Positions 1 through 7,439 of a stretch of 54,204 bases of DNA are shown here, in pieces (the stretch's first letter is position 1; each line of letters starts with the position of its first letter). Made by a program: the position numbers and the translations under genes. The notes beneath the pieces are model-generated. The model saw nothing but the letters and a program-made list of their open reading frames with translations, did not search any database and was not told the origin of the DNA. The stretch is from Rubrivivax sp. (GTDB lineage: Bacteria > Pseudomonadota > Gammaproteobacteria > Burkholderiales > Burkholderiaceae_C): positions 1 to 54,204 of the forward strand of contig JAURZK010000001.1 in assembly GCA_030653505.1 (NCBI GenBank), given 5' to 3'.

Positions 1-54
1 TGGCTGAAGATGCTGCGCAAGCACGGCTTCATCGCCGCGCCAGCCACCGCCTGA
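1..54 (+). CDS. 3' tail of an unidentified CDS, cut by the window edge
   Basis: The first 17 codons form an open frame ending in TGA at 52-54 (last residues ..RKHGFIAAPATA). The rest of the gene is outside the window. The tail is too short to assign a family. It is in a different frame from the TraN reading frame that follows, so it is not simply the missing TraN N-terminus. Confidence 0.35.
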   Translation, partial: WLKMLRKHGFIAAPATA

Positions 55-143
55 TCCCCTGACCTTCGTCAGTCTCGAGGCACCGGCCCGCTTCAGGCCA
101 GGACCTGTCGCGTCTGTGCAGGGAGTTCTTCCACATTAAGGAC

Positions 144-2249
144 ATGGGGCCGCCGCCCAACGTCACGCAGACTGGCGCTGGATTCGACCTTGTGCAAGAC
201 ATGCTCGATACAACGGCATGTACAGCGCTTACGAACAACCGGGATTGCGTGCTGCGCGACTCAGTGTGCACCGATACGGCCGATAAGTTGTATTTCGGCT
301 TCAGGTTCAGTAGGCCTTGCTGGTCCACGACTCAAACCTACACGTGTCCGACAGCCGCGACGAGCACTTGCCAGCCGCTTGTTGATGCTGGCTGCTCAGT
401 CATACCTACTCAGACGCAGTGCACGAGCTACCTGCCGAGTGGCGCATGCGACGTGACGACCTACTACTATGAGTGTGGGTCGCCTATCACCGTGACCGAA
501 GTTACCCAGACATGCGACGGCGTCCCGTACTGCATCAACGGTGTCTGCTACGACAGGTCACGGCCATCAGACCCGGACTTCGGCAGGTCGGTGGCAATGA
601 TGGAGGCCGCTCGCGAAGGTGGGAACTACATCGACGCGGCGACGTTCACGATCTTCAAGGGGGAGGCTGATTTCTGCACTCGCCGCCTGCTAGTGAATTG
701 CTGCAAGGGGAATGGCGGTCCAGGGGTGAATCTGACCAACCAATCCATATACACGGCATTTGACTTTGGCCGTACGTTTGCTGGGTCAATGTACACATAC
801 GACGCGCTGTTCGCATCGAGCGCGCCAGACTTCTTGGTAAGTGGCCTTGAGTCGCTTGGAGCGACCAGTGCAGTGGGTGCGAACACATTCTCGGCGTACG
901 GAGTGACGCTCGGTTGGGGGCCAAGCGGCTTTCAGATTGTGGCTTTCGACCCCGCGACGTTCGCGGCTATGGTTGTGGTCCAGATCGTGATCACAGAGTT
1001 GATGAGTTGCGAAGATGCGGATAAGCAGACTGCGGTGAAGAAGGATCAGGGCATTTGCCAGCACATGGGAAGTTGGTGTTCAAGCAAGGTTCTTGGCTCT
1101 TGCATGGAGCATCGAGAGGGTTACTGCTGCTTCAACTCGAAGCTCGCGAAAGCCGTATCCATGCAAGGTAAGAGACAGCTAGGTATCACGTGGGGGAGCC
1201 CACAACAGCCGAACTGTACGGGGCTGACGATCGACCAGATTAACTCGCTGGACTTTTCGCAGATTGATCTGAGCGAGTTCATTGCATCGATCAGCGCAAA
1301 CGCAATTGGCGACGCGGATGCTGTTGGTCGTGCCATCACAAGGCTCACCAACCCCAACGTGCCACCTGGTGCACCCCCCATCCCGACTGGGGGGCCGGTA
1401 CCTGGCGCTCCGCCGCCGCCGCCACCGCCGGAATTCCCTCCAACGCCTCCGGATGCTTCCGTGACTGCGTCGTTCGCACCTGCCACGGTCTCATATGGAA
1501 ACAACTTCACGCTGACAACTGACACGGTCGGAGCAAACACGTTGACGTACACGTGTGCGGGCGCCTTTTCGGCAAGCGGCGCACTTGGCACCGGACTGAC
1601 GAACACCATCTGGCTGGCACAACAGGCCCACCTCGGAGTCACGAAGTGCACCTTCCAAGCCTCCGGTCCGTACACAACGTATTCGACCGAAGCAACTCTC
1701 ACCGTCATCCCACCGGTGCCGACGGTCGCCGCATCGTTCGCTCCCGAAGTGGTCAGCGGCGGAAAACCGTTCTCAATGACAACGACGACTGCGAATGCCG
1801 TCTCGCTTGACTATAGCTGTACCGGCTCGATGCCAATGTCGGGTTCGATCGCGACTGGCAGTGCGGTGACGCCCTTGGTCGCTAGTGTCACCAACATGGG
1901 GCTCACCAATTGCGTGTTCACGGCAAGAGACGCCATAGGTGGGATGACGATCAGCAATGCGTCCTTCACCGTGGCTCCTGTGACCCCGATGCTGACGGCG
2001 ACGTTTGTCGCTCCCACCATCAATGTCGGGCAAACGACCACGCTGACGACGAATGCAACCGATGCTATTTCGTTGGACTATGTCTGCACTGGCGCAATGG
2101 CGGGCGCTGGCTCGCGGCCGATTGGGACATCCAGCACGGCAATCTTGGGCACGAACAGCAACATCGGTCTGACCACTTGCACATTCACTGCGAGGTCAGC
2201 CACTAACACTCCTGCGCAGGTGGTTGTTCAGGTGCAGGTTAACCCATAA
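144..2249 (+). CDS. traN: F-type conjugal transfer protein TraN, 5'-truncated, with C-terminal Ig-like repeats
   Basis: TraN is the cysteine-rich outer-membrane protein that stabilises mating pairs in F-type conjugation. The TraN core is clear. Residues about 30-130 carry the paired-Cys region with a CW motif and many Cys. Residues about 165-390 contain conserved blocks ending in EGYCCFNSKLAKA, QLGITWG and INSLDFSQIDLSEF. After the core come a Pro-rich linker (residues about 406-436) and three repeats of about 85-90 residues (about 438-523, 524-613, 614-701). Each repeat starts ASFAP/ATFVAP and holds two Cys, suggesting disulfide-bonded Ig-like domains. There is no signal peptide. The frame is open back to 63 without a TraN-like N-terminus, so the 5' end has been lost or replaced, and the ATG at 144 is nominal. 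No other tra gene is in the window, so it is probably a relic or a displaced gene. Confidence 0.8.
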   Translation: MGPPPNVTQTGAGFDLVQDMLDTTACTALTNNRDCVLRDSVCTDTADKLYFGFRFSRPCWSTTQTYTCPTAATSTCQPLVDAGCSVIPTQTQCTSYLPSGACDVTTYYYECGSPITVTEVTQTCDGVPYCINGVCYDRSRPSDPDFGRSVAMMEAAREGGNYIDAATFTIFKGEADFCTRRLLVNCCKGNGGPGVNLTNQSIYTAFDFGRTFAGSMYTYDALFASSAPDFLVSGLESLGATSAVGANTFSAYGVTLGWGPSGFQIVAFDPATFAAMVVVQIVITELMSCEDADKQTAVKKDQGICQHMGSWCSSKVLGSCMEHREGYCCFNSKLAKAVSMQGKRQLGITWGSPQQPNCTGLTIDQINSLDFSQIDLSEFIASISANAIGDADAVGRAITRLTNPNVPPGAPPIPTGGPVPGAPPPPPPPEFPPTPPDASVTASFAPATVSYGNNFTLTTDTVGANTLTYTCAGAFSASGALGTGLTNTIWLAQQAHLGVTKCTFQASGPYTTYSTEATLTVIPPVPTVAASFAPEVVSGGKPFSMTTTTANAVSLDYSCTGSMPMSGSIATGSAVTPLVASVTNMGLTNCVFTARDAIGGMTISNASFTVAPVTPMLTATFVAPTINVGQTTTLTTNATDAISLDYVCTGAMAGAGSRPIGTSSTAILGTNSNIGLTTCTFTARSATNTPAQVVVQVQVNP
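1360..1455 (+). other. Pro-rich linker between TraN core and Ig-like repeats
   Basis: This stretch encodes a linker of about 30 residues dominated by Pro, Gly and Ala, with a run of seven Pro. It separates the conserved TraN core from the three C-terminal repeats and marks the likely fusion point. Confidence 0.7.
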
Positions 2250-2378
2250 GTGTGAATTGTGGGAGGAGCCTCATGTACGTCGCTCCTGCGCGCAAGCCAG
2301 TCTCGGGGCGTCAGTTGCGATTCGTTGGCTGCGTCTTGATTTCGTGGCTCTGCGGAATAGTGTGTCTAAAGGACAACC

Positions 2379-2807
2379 ATGAATGACAGTCAAATGACGG
2401 AAGAGCGTGCGGAAACTGAAGCGACCAGGATGCAGCAGGCGCAGCCGTTAGCCCCCAAGGGTTTCGCCATCGTGCCGCTGCGTATGACACGCGAAATGGA
2501 GCAGGCGATTGAAATTGAGGGCTGGCAGTGGGAAGACCTGCTCGCCGCTGCTGAAGCCATCACGGAAGAACAGTACGCCGACATTCAGAGCGAGCCCTCG
2601 CAAGCGGTGCGGCAGGCGGTGGTCCCCGCAGCAAGGGACGTGCTGACCAAGATAGAGTGGCTGGACCGCGAGGTATTCCACACGGACTCACTGCCGAGCC
2701 ATGACCCCGAGTCCACTCCTAAGTCAGATGAGCCCGACAAACAGTCGTGCGCGATGAGCCGTCCAACGGCACGATCAAGTACGCAGACACTTCGCGTGGA
2801 AGATTGA
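2379..2807 (+). CDS. hypothetical protein, phage/plasmid-like
   Basis: This gene encodes 142 residues of unknown function. The segment GFAIVPLRMTREME followed by a Trp-rich, acidic helix resembles the short 'GF.LVP..PT.EM' proteins common in phages and plasmids, but the match is weak. The C-terminal third is Ser/Thr/Pro-rich and probably disordered. AAAGGA lies just upstream of the ATG. It is the first of a tight run of small genes (2379-3829) with gaps of a few bases or overlaps, which looks like a phage or plasmid accessory operon. No membrane segment or catalytic motif is visible. Confidence 0.55.
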   Translation: MNDSQMTEERAETEATRMQQAQPLAPKGFAIVPLRMTREMEQAIEIEGWQWEDLLAAAEAITEEQYADIQSEPSQAVRQAVVPAARDVLTKIEWLDREVFHTDSLPSHDPESTPKSDEPDKQSCAMSRPTARSSTQTLRVED

Positions 2808-2811
2808 CGCT

Positions 2812-3111
2812 ATGGACCGATTGATGGAAGCCGATGTATCTACGCTGCCTCGCGTCGAACTGGAAGACATAGTCAGCCAACTGCGAATTGCGCGCATCGA
2901 ACAATCATTCGGTGCCAACTTGAGTGATCCGCTGGTAGTACAGGGGCGAATCGATGCCGCGCGTCTGGCCGGCGTGCATTCGGTGCAGGCGCAGACGGCA
3001 GTGATCGTTCGCGCTGCGCTAGAACTGCTGGAGGCTGTTGATGGCTGCAAAGGACTCCCGCCCGAAAAGATTGCCGCGTTTCGACGAGTCTTTTTTTGGG
3101 GGCAACTATGA
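2812..3111 (+). CDS. hypothetical protein
   Basis: This gene encodes 99 residues of unknown function, predicted mostly helical and mildly acidic. It starts 4 bases after the preceding stop, and its stop overlaps the next start as ATGA at 3108-3111. This indicates translational coupling within the small-gene operon. No known motif was recognised. The frame ends ..RRVFFWGQL. Confidence 0.5.
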   Translation: MDRLMEADVSTLPRVELEDIVSQLRIARIEQSFGANLSDPLVVQGRIDAARLAGVHSVQAQTAVIVRAALELLEAVDGCKGLPPEKIAAFRRVFFWGQL

Positions 3112-3413
3112 CCTCCGGGGGCAATTCCACGCGCACCCACTTCCACGCCCCGAGCGAGACGGCGCCAGCGTGCATCTTCGGCATCAGAGAGTGCCTAAAT
3201 ATCTACGAGCCGTGCCCCAAGTGTCACGCCACGACTGGCATAGGTTTGACATCGAGGCCGGGCAGGCTGTTCGTCCATTGCAACTGCGGCCACGTACGCC
3301 CTGAAGTTGAGGCGCCCGCCGCCGACCAATGGGTAACTTGGCCGGTTCCCTGGCATGAGCGCGACCGCTTGGCATTCGAGGCCTGGAACAAGGCATCTGT
3401 CGCCGCGCGTTGA
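3108..3413 (+). CDS. Lar-like zinc-ribbon protein (putative restriction alleviation family)
   Basis: The protein has 101 residues. It contains CPKC, then a strand and VHCNCGHVRPEV, then a helix ending in FEAWN. This four-Cys zinc ribbon with a terminal A.WN signature is typical of the Lar family of small phage and plasmid proteins, some of which counter host restriction. The ATG at 3108 is chosen because it overlaps the previous stop (ATGA) and follows a G-rich stretch; a TTG at 3096 is possible. Family membership rests on the motif layout only, and an anti-restriction role is inference. Confidence 0.55.
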   Translation: MTSGGNSTRTHFHAPSETAPACIFGIRECLNIYEPCPKCHATTGIGLTSRPGRLFVHCNCGHVRPEVEAPAADQWVTWPVPWHERDRLAFEAWNKASVAAR

Positions 3414-3439
3414 AGACAGTGCCGGCAAAGGAGCGACAA

Positions 3440-3625
3440 ATGCAGAAGCTGAGCAACCTGATGGAATCCTTGGTGCAGGGCGCAAGCCTGAGCGGCAGCG
3501 AGGCGCTGGAACTATTGGAGGTGGCGAAGCCGGCGGTTCGCGCTGATGCTGATCTAGTGCCGGGGCTGGGGAAACACGGGCTACCGGAGGGCCAGCGATC
3601 ATCGGCACGCTCGCACAAGGAGTAA
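3440..3625 (+). CDS. small hypothetical protein
   Basis: This gene encodes 61 residues of unknown function. The N-terminal 30 residues (MQKLSNLMESLVQG..) look like an amphipathic helix, and the C-terminus is basic. A GGAG motif sits 7 bases before the ATG, which favours this start over the in-frame TTG further upstream. It lies in the small-gene operon, 26 bases after the Lar-like gene. Confidence 0.4.
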   Translation: MQKLSNLMESLVQGASLSGSEALELLEVAKPAVRADADLVPGLGKHGLPEGQRSSARSHKE

Positions 3626-3655
3626 CGCAGCGGGCCGGCCAGGAGGCGCCTACGC

Positions 3656-3829
3656 ATGAAGACCAAGCCATTGTGGCGCTACGTGCTGCGCAGCCTGATT
3701 GACGTTGCCGCGCTTTGCTGCGCGTGGGCAATCCAGTTCGCGGCATCCGGCAGCTACGCGGCAGCATTCATCACCGCCGTTGCCGTAGGGCTGTATGGAA
3801 TGTGGTGTTTCTACGATGGAAGCGCCTAA
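3656..3829 (+). CDS. 57-residue two-helix membrane protein
   Basis: This short gene follows a good AGGAGG site 10 bases before the ATG. The product has a basic N-terminus (MKTKPLWRYVLRSL), then two hydrophobic segments at residues about 14-30 and 34-53 separated by SGS. It is likely a small inner-membrane protein. Function is unknown; such proteins are common as the last genes of phage or plasmid accessory operons. It is the last gene of the run that begins at 2379. Confidence 0.5.
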   Translation: MKTKPLWRYVLRSLIDVAALCCAWAIQFAASGSYAAAFITAVAVGLYGMWCFYDGSA

Positions 3830-4006
3830 CCTAGAGTATCGGAGGGCGCGGCTTCGCGACATGGGGATGCACATGCCAGTGGCATGCATGCACGCAGCGC
3901 GGCGAAGGCGCCAACATGGCAGAAGACCGGAAAAGCTTCGACGTGCTTGCGATCTCACATTCCTCGGTTCAAGATCGCACGCTTCGTTGACCACAGAACG
4001 CTTGCG

Positions 4007-4228
4007 ATGCCCTCGACCCTTCTCCCCGACGAGGCACCTCCGACTGAAAAGTCACTTCGAGAGTACGCCGCGACGGTGTTCGGTGGGGATGCGGCAGGCG
4101 CTTCTTGGTTCGAGAAACCTGCCATGTCCCTGAACCAGAAGCGACCGTCCGAATTGATGGACACGGCGGAGGGCCGGCAAATGGTCCAGACTGCACTAGG
4201 TCGAATTGACTATTCGGTCTACACATAG
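4007..4228 (+). CDS. orphan MbcA/ParS/Xre-type antitoxin, toxin-binding domain only
   Basis: The 73-residue product contains FEKPAMSLNQKRPSELMDTAEGRQMVQTALGRIDYSVYT-like sequence spread over its C-terminal half. This is the pattern of the toxin-binding domain of MbcA/ParS/Xre antitoxins: a conserved L....P.ELL.T..G...V...L.RI.YG. No helix-turn-helix is visible. The frame stays open upstream to 3884, but that part (from MHARSAAK) does not look like a folded domain. No RES toxin follows: a truncated minus-strand gene lies immediately downstream. It is probably a solitary or decayed antitoxin. Confidence 0.5.
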   Translation: MPSTLLPDEAPPTEKSLREYAATVFGGDAAGASWFEKPAMSLNQKRPSELMDTAEGRQMVQTALGRIDYSVYT

Positions 4229-4310
4229 TCGACGGGGATCAGCAGGAGGTCGGTCGCTCGCGCCAGGGCGTCAACCAAGCTGCACCGCAGGGTGCGCGAT
4301 CACGGGATGT

Positions 4311-4598
4311 CTAAGTACAGTTGGCGTGCCCGTCGCTCGGGGTGAGGATGTGCTTGGTCTCGTAGCCTCGGTCGAGGGTAGCCAGTGCTTGCTGGTAGTC
4401 GTGTGCCACCGTGACGCCATCGAGTCGAGACAGGTTGAAGTGGCGGCTCAACAGGCGGATGCAATCGAGGACCGCCGTGCCCAGTTCTCTCGCCTCTTCC
4501 TCGGTAGCGAAGCCTCGCGCGGTGAGGCCCAGGTTTTCCGGCAACGTTGGTGGCCCAAGATCGGTCTCGGAAGGCTCGTTGGCGGCGGGCGTCGTCAT
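4311..4598 (-). pseudogene. truncated hypothetical gene (N-terminal fragment)
   Basis: A minus-strand frame encodes 95 residues with a coherent helical, gene-like composition (..VLDCIRLLSRHFNLSRLDGVTVAHDYQQALATLDRGYE..) and then stops abruptly after DGHANCT. The 'L.RLDG.T.A.DY..AL..LDRGYE' block looks like the start of a longer family, so this is probably a remnant cut at about 4311. It is convergent with the orphan antitoxin. No function can be assigned. Confidence 0.4.
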
Positions 4599-4697
4599 CA
4601 GGCGATTCTCGCAATCGCCGGGATGGATGCACGGCCTGATGGCTGAGAATCCGCCCGATCCCGGGGTATGTCAGTCAACAGTTCGTAGGAGTGATGG

Positions 4698-5048
4698 ATG
4701 GCAATGCGACTTTCGCAGATAGAAGCTCAGATCAAGAAGCTGCAGGCCGAGGCGGCATCGCTGCGCCAGAAGGAGGTCGCCGGAGTGGTGGCCCGGATCA
4801 GGGAGGCGATCCGAGAATATGGGCTGACCGCCGATCAACTCTTTGGCTCGCCTGCGCGCAAGAAGCCGGGCCCGAAGCCCGCCCCCGAGAAGCCAGCGAA
4901 GAAGCGCGCGAAAGCAGGCAAGGTGGCGATCAAGTACCGGGACGGGGAGAACACATGGACGGGGCGCGGCAACAAGCCGCGTTGGCTGACGGCGAGGCTT
5001 GCCGCCGGCGAAAAGATCGAAGACTTCGTTGTTGGGCAGGCGGGCTGA
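4698..5048 (+). CDS. H-NS-family nucleoid protein carried on the island
   Basis: The 116-residue protein has the H-NS layout. An N-terminal coiled coil (residues about 1-40, LSQIEAQIKKLQAEAASLRQKEV) mediates oligomers. A Pro/Lys-rich linker (about 50-72) follows. The C-terminal DNA-binding part reads KYRDGENTWTGRGNKPRWLTARLAAGEKIEDF; TWTGRG is the AT-hook-like loop. AGGAG lies 6 bases before the ATG. Horizontally acquired H-NS proteins typically silence the element's own genes and reduce fitness cost. It is distinct from the chromosomal copy at 51391-51729, which has the same layout. Confidence 0.85.
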   Translation: MAMRLSQIEAQIKKLQAEAASLRQKEVAGVVARIREAIREYGLTADQLFGSPARKKPGPKPAPEKPAKKRAKAGKVAIKYRDGENTWTGRGNKPRWLTARLAAGEKIEDFVVGQAG

Positions 5049-5182
5049 GACCACCGACATGCGTTGATGCCTCCGGTTCGGCGTCCGCGCTCGGTGCGGC
5101 TGGTGGACCCCTGCTCCGCTTCCGCCCCTTGTGCATTGGTTGGCGACGTTCCTGGATACCCTCGACGCGTACACTGATTTGT

Positions 5183-5590
5183 ATGAGCTACGCGTTTGAC
5201 TGCGCCGAAGAAGTCTTCGAGCCCGAAAGCCTTGGAGTCATGTGCGGCGAAGATGTTGATGCCGTGTTGGCCGGGGACGAGGCATCCGTCAGAGCATGGG
5301 CGATCGGTGTGTTGAACACCGCAATGGAACGGGTCGGAACGTGGCCTGAAGCGGAGGAGCTATTGCGCCTTGCGATCGAGGTGCTGTGGCAGTTTTCCGG
5401 TGGCGATGCGGAGGTCTCTGAGGAGACCGCCATCATGAAGTGGCTGGATGGCGAGCATCCTCGCGGACGGCAGTGGAGCAAGTTCGTTGAGCTGGTGCCG
5501 GCCTTCGTTGGAAGCATGGACGCCATGCGTGCTTGCAAAGCCCCAAAGCAGAAACTCAAACCTATCTCTGACGAGGACTTGCCGTTCTAA
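5183..5590 (+). CDS. hypothetical protein
   Basis: The product is 135 residues, strongly acidic, and predicted all-helical, with a lysine-rich end (APKQKLKPISDEDLPF). No family was recognised, and there is no membrane segment or metal-binding motif. The ATG at 5183 (MSYAFDCAEEV..) is the first that gives protein-like sequence; the frame is open further upstream only because it runs antiparallel through the H-NS gene region. It sits 134 bases after the island hns and may be a separate transcription unit. Confidence 0.45.
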   Translation: MSYAFDCAEEVFEPESLGVMCGEDVDAVLAGDEASVRAWAIGVLNTAMERVGTWPEAEELLRLAIEVLWQFSGGDAEVSEETAIMKWLDGEHPRGRQWSKFVELVPAFVGSMDAMRACKAPKQKLKPISDEDLPF

Positions 5591-5930
5591 GGTTCAAGGA
5601 ACTTCGGATTTTGTCAGGGACGAGATCGAGGCTTGCCGCGCCGATCGTGACGCAGCAGTTGTGGCACCGCAGCAGGCCCAGTCGCATCAAGTCGATCTTG
5701 ACGCTCATTCTGTGTTTGTCGATCGCTTGCGCCGAGTCGTTGACCTCACGTTGGCGCCAGAGGCGCTACTTCGGCGTCCTGCGCCCGCGTCTCGTTGTCA
5801 CGCAGAACTCGCCCGCCTGGGTGTTGGTGAGCGCCGGGACTTTCCGGCATAATCCAACTTAACGAACTAGACAAACCGTCCGGTTCGTCACTGGCTGGGT
5901 CGTCGAGGCCCACCACATGAAGGAGCTTCC
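5591..5930. other. gene-free stretch of 340 bases, possibly decayed
   Basis: No convincing gene is seen on either strand. A minus-strand reading of about 5600-5855 looks faintly protein-like (KVPALTNTQAGEFCVTT.., then RLWRQREVNDSAQAIDKHRMSVKIDLMRLGLLRCHNC in separate pieces) but has an in-frame stop in the middle, so it could be an old remnant. A GGAACTTCGG at about 5599-5608 resembles part of the transposon end repeats, but it is isolated. Confidence 0.3.
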
Positions 5931-6323
5931 ATGCTGGTTTGGGACATGCCCGATGGGCCCCAGAACGTCTTCCTGCGGGGCGGTGCGCCTGCGAGCGAAG
6001 GTGTTTGGAACGCGTACGAGAGCTATCTGTCCGTCTTCAACAGGATCATTCGGCGGCACGCGGTGGAGTACATCGAGTTCGAGCCGACCAAGTTGTCGAT
6101 GGCGATGATCGGTGCCTTCAAGGCCATGGGCGGGCGGGTGGCGCAGTGCGCCGAGACCAGCTACGCCCAATGGCAGCAATTCGTGGTCTGCGCTTCGCAG
6201 GCCGTGGCTCGTCGCTCCTGTGCCGACCGGGGCCGTCCGATCCTGGCGGCGCCGGTCACTGCCGTACGCCGCGTGAAGGCCTTCTTCGTCTCGCAGAAGG
6301 TCAACGGCCGCAACGCGCCGTAA
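5931..6323 (+). CDS. hypothetical protein upstream of Xre-RES module
   Basis: The product is 130 residues with alternating strand and helix. The N-terminal half is acidic (MLVWDMPDGPQNVFLRGG..), with conserved-looking YLSVFNRIIRRHAVEYIEFEP. The C-terminus is basic (VTAVRRVKAFFVSQKVNGRNAP). AAGGAG lies 6 bases before the ATG. A small hairpin (CGGCCT/AGGCCG, about 6337-6352) separates it from the antitoxin gene 50 bases downstream. Family unknown. The position suggests either independent cargo or an accessory gene of the toxin-antitoxin unit. Confidence 0.5.
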   Translation: MLVWDMPDGPQNVFLRGGAPASEGVWNAYESYLSVFNRIIRRHAVEYIEFEPTKLSMAMIGAFKAMGGRVAQCAETSYAQWQQFVVCASQAVARRSCADRGRPILAAPVTAVRRVKAFFVSQKVNGRNAP

Positions 6324-6373
6324 GGCGCGTTCACAACGGCCTTGCGAGGCCGCCAGACCTAGAAAGGCTGGAC

Positions 6374-6850
6374 ATGAAAGACACGGTTCAACACTCCCCC
6401 ACCACCACCTCCCGCGTTCCTGCGAGAAGTCGTCAATCACCCCGCAAGCCAGATGACTACGTGCCGGTCGCCGAAGTTCGTGCCCTGCTCGCCGGCAGCC
6501 TGGCTGCCCGACAGCAAAGGCTGGCAGCCGCCGACATGATCTCCACCGACGAGGCCGCCCAGCTCGTGGACACGACCCGCGTCACCATCAACGCCTGGAT
6601 CGCCAAAGGTCGTGCTGTCGGTCTGACACAGACCAAGCGCGGGTTCCGGATGCCGCGCTGGCAGTTCGAGCCGTCGATGTGGGATGCCCTTCCAAAGCTG
6701 TCGACGGCCCTCGGGACAACCGAAGGCTGGGCTTTGCTGTCGTTCCTGGAGTCGCCGCACGGTGCTCTGGACGGACGATCGCCGCGCCAGGCCATCGAGC
6801 AAGGCCAAGCGGACCGGGTGATTGAGATCGCAGGACACGAGGGGAACTGA
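6374..6850 (+). CDS. Xre/MbcA/ParS-type antitoxin of a RES toxin
   Basis: The 158-residue protein has an N-terminal disordered basic tail, a helix-turn-helix-like segment at about residues 55-85 (MISTDEAAQLVDTTRVTINAWIAKGRAVGL), and a C-terminal toxin-binding part (WALLSFLESPHGALDGRSPRQAIEQGQADRVIEIAG). The last matches the L....P..AL..G....V..IA pattern of antitoxins paired with RES toxins. The next gene begins 10 bases after its stop and encodes a RES domain, which supports the assignment. It should neutralise the toxin and probably autoregulates the pair through its DNA-binding segment. Confidence 0.75.
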   Translation: MKDTVQHSPTTTSRVPARSRQSPRKPDDYVPVAEVRALLAGSLAARQQRLAAADMISTDEAAQLVDTTRVTINAWIAKGRAVGLTQTKRGFRMPRWQFEPSMWDALPKLSTALGTTEGWALLSFLESPHGALDGRSPRQAIEQGQADRVIEIAGHEGN

Positions 6851-6860
6851 GTCCCTTCTG

Positions 6861-7439
6861 ATGAAGCTTAGAGACCTACAGTACCTGCCACCAACAACCC
6901 TGGCGACCTCCCAGACGGTCTACCGGGTGCAGCGCACGAGATCGCGACCAGGTACAACGACGATCGGTGCGTTGAAGTTGGCGCCGGCCGGTGACATGTC
7001 CAGCCGCTTCGCGGTGCCCTCGGTGCCGGCCGGCTACTTCGCCGAGAGCCCGGAAACGGCCGTCTACGAATCGCTGGTGAGGCGGGAGGCGGTCTCCCTG
7101 TCGATCAGCAACGCCGCCAGCAGGGTGCTCCTCTGTCTGCGCACCACGAGGCCGATCCGCTTGCTAGACCTTCGGCCGCACGCTTCGTCGTGGCCAGTCC
7201 TGCAATCCCTGCGTTTCACATCTACGCAAGAGGTCGCCGCCGAAGCGGTGGCAGAAGGTTTCGAGGGCATCGCCTATCGATCCGCCCAGCAGCACGGCCA
7301 AGATTGCTTCGTGGTCTTCGGTGATGCCCTGCAGGCGTTCAGGCTGGTTTGGCGCAAGGTGCTCGTGCTGGAGGACGGTTCGGCCCACCAGGCTCTGGTG
7401 TCGGCGATGCGTGGTGGCCAGATCATGGTGGTGCCATAG
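6861..7439 (+). CDS. RES-domain toxin
   Basis: The 192-residue protein carries the RES family signature. An N-terminal Y-R..R (VYRVQRTRSRPGT) is followed by the central YFAESPETAVYESLVRRE (Arg and Glu-rich active-site block) and a C-terminal EGIAYRSAQQHGQDCFVVFGD. Known RES toxins are ADP-ribosyltransferase-like enzymes that degrade NAD+ or modify Prs. The upstream neighbour is an antitoxin with a matching toxin-binding domain, giving a complete type II module. The start at 6861 is preferred because 6822 would overlap the antitoxin deeply. As transposon cargo it would help keep the element in the host. Confidence 0.8.
   Translation: MKLRDLQYLPPTTLATSQTVYRVQRTRSRPGTTTIGALKLAPAGDMSSRFAVPSVPAGYFAESPETAVYESLVRREAVSLSISNAASRVLLCLRTTRPIRLLDLRPHASSWPVLQSLRFTSTQEVAAEAVAEGFEGIAYRSAQQHGQDCFVVFGDALQAFRLVWRKVLVLEDGSAHQALVSAMRGGQIMVVP

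Noticed and set aside
5599..5608. GGAACTTCGG resembling part of the transposon end repeats
   Set aside because: It is isolated, with no TGTAGGGG terminus and no second repeat nearby, so it is not a credible transposon end.
5600..5855. Possible minus-strand protein remnant with Cys pair
   Set aside because: The reading has an internal stop and no recognisable family. It is mentioned only under the gene-free stretch.
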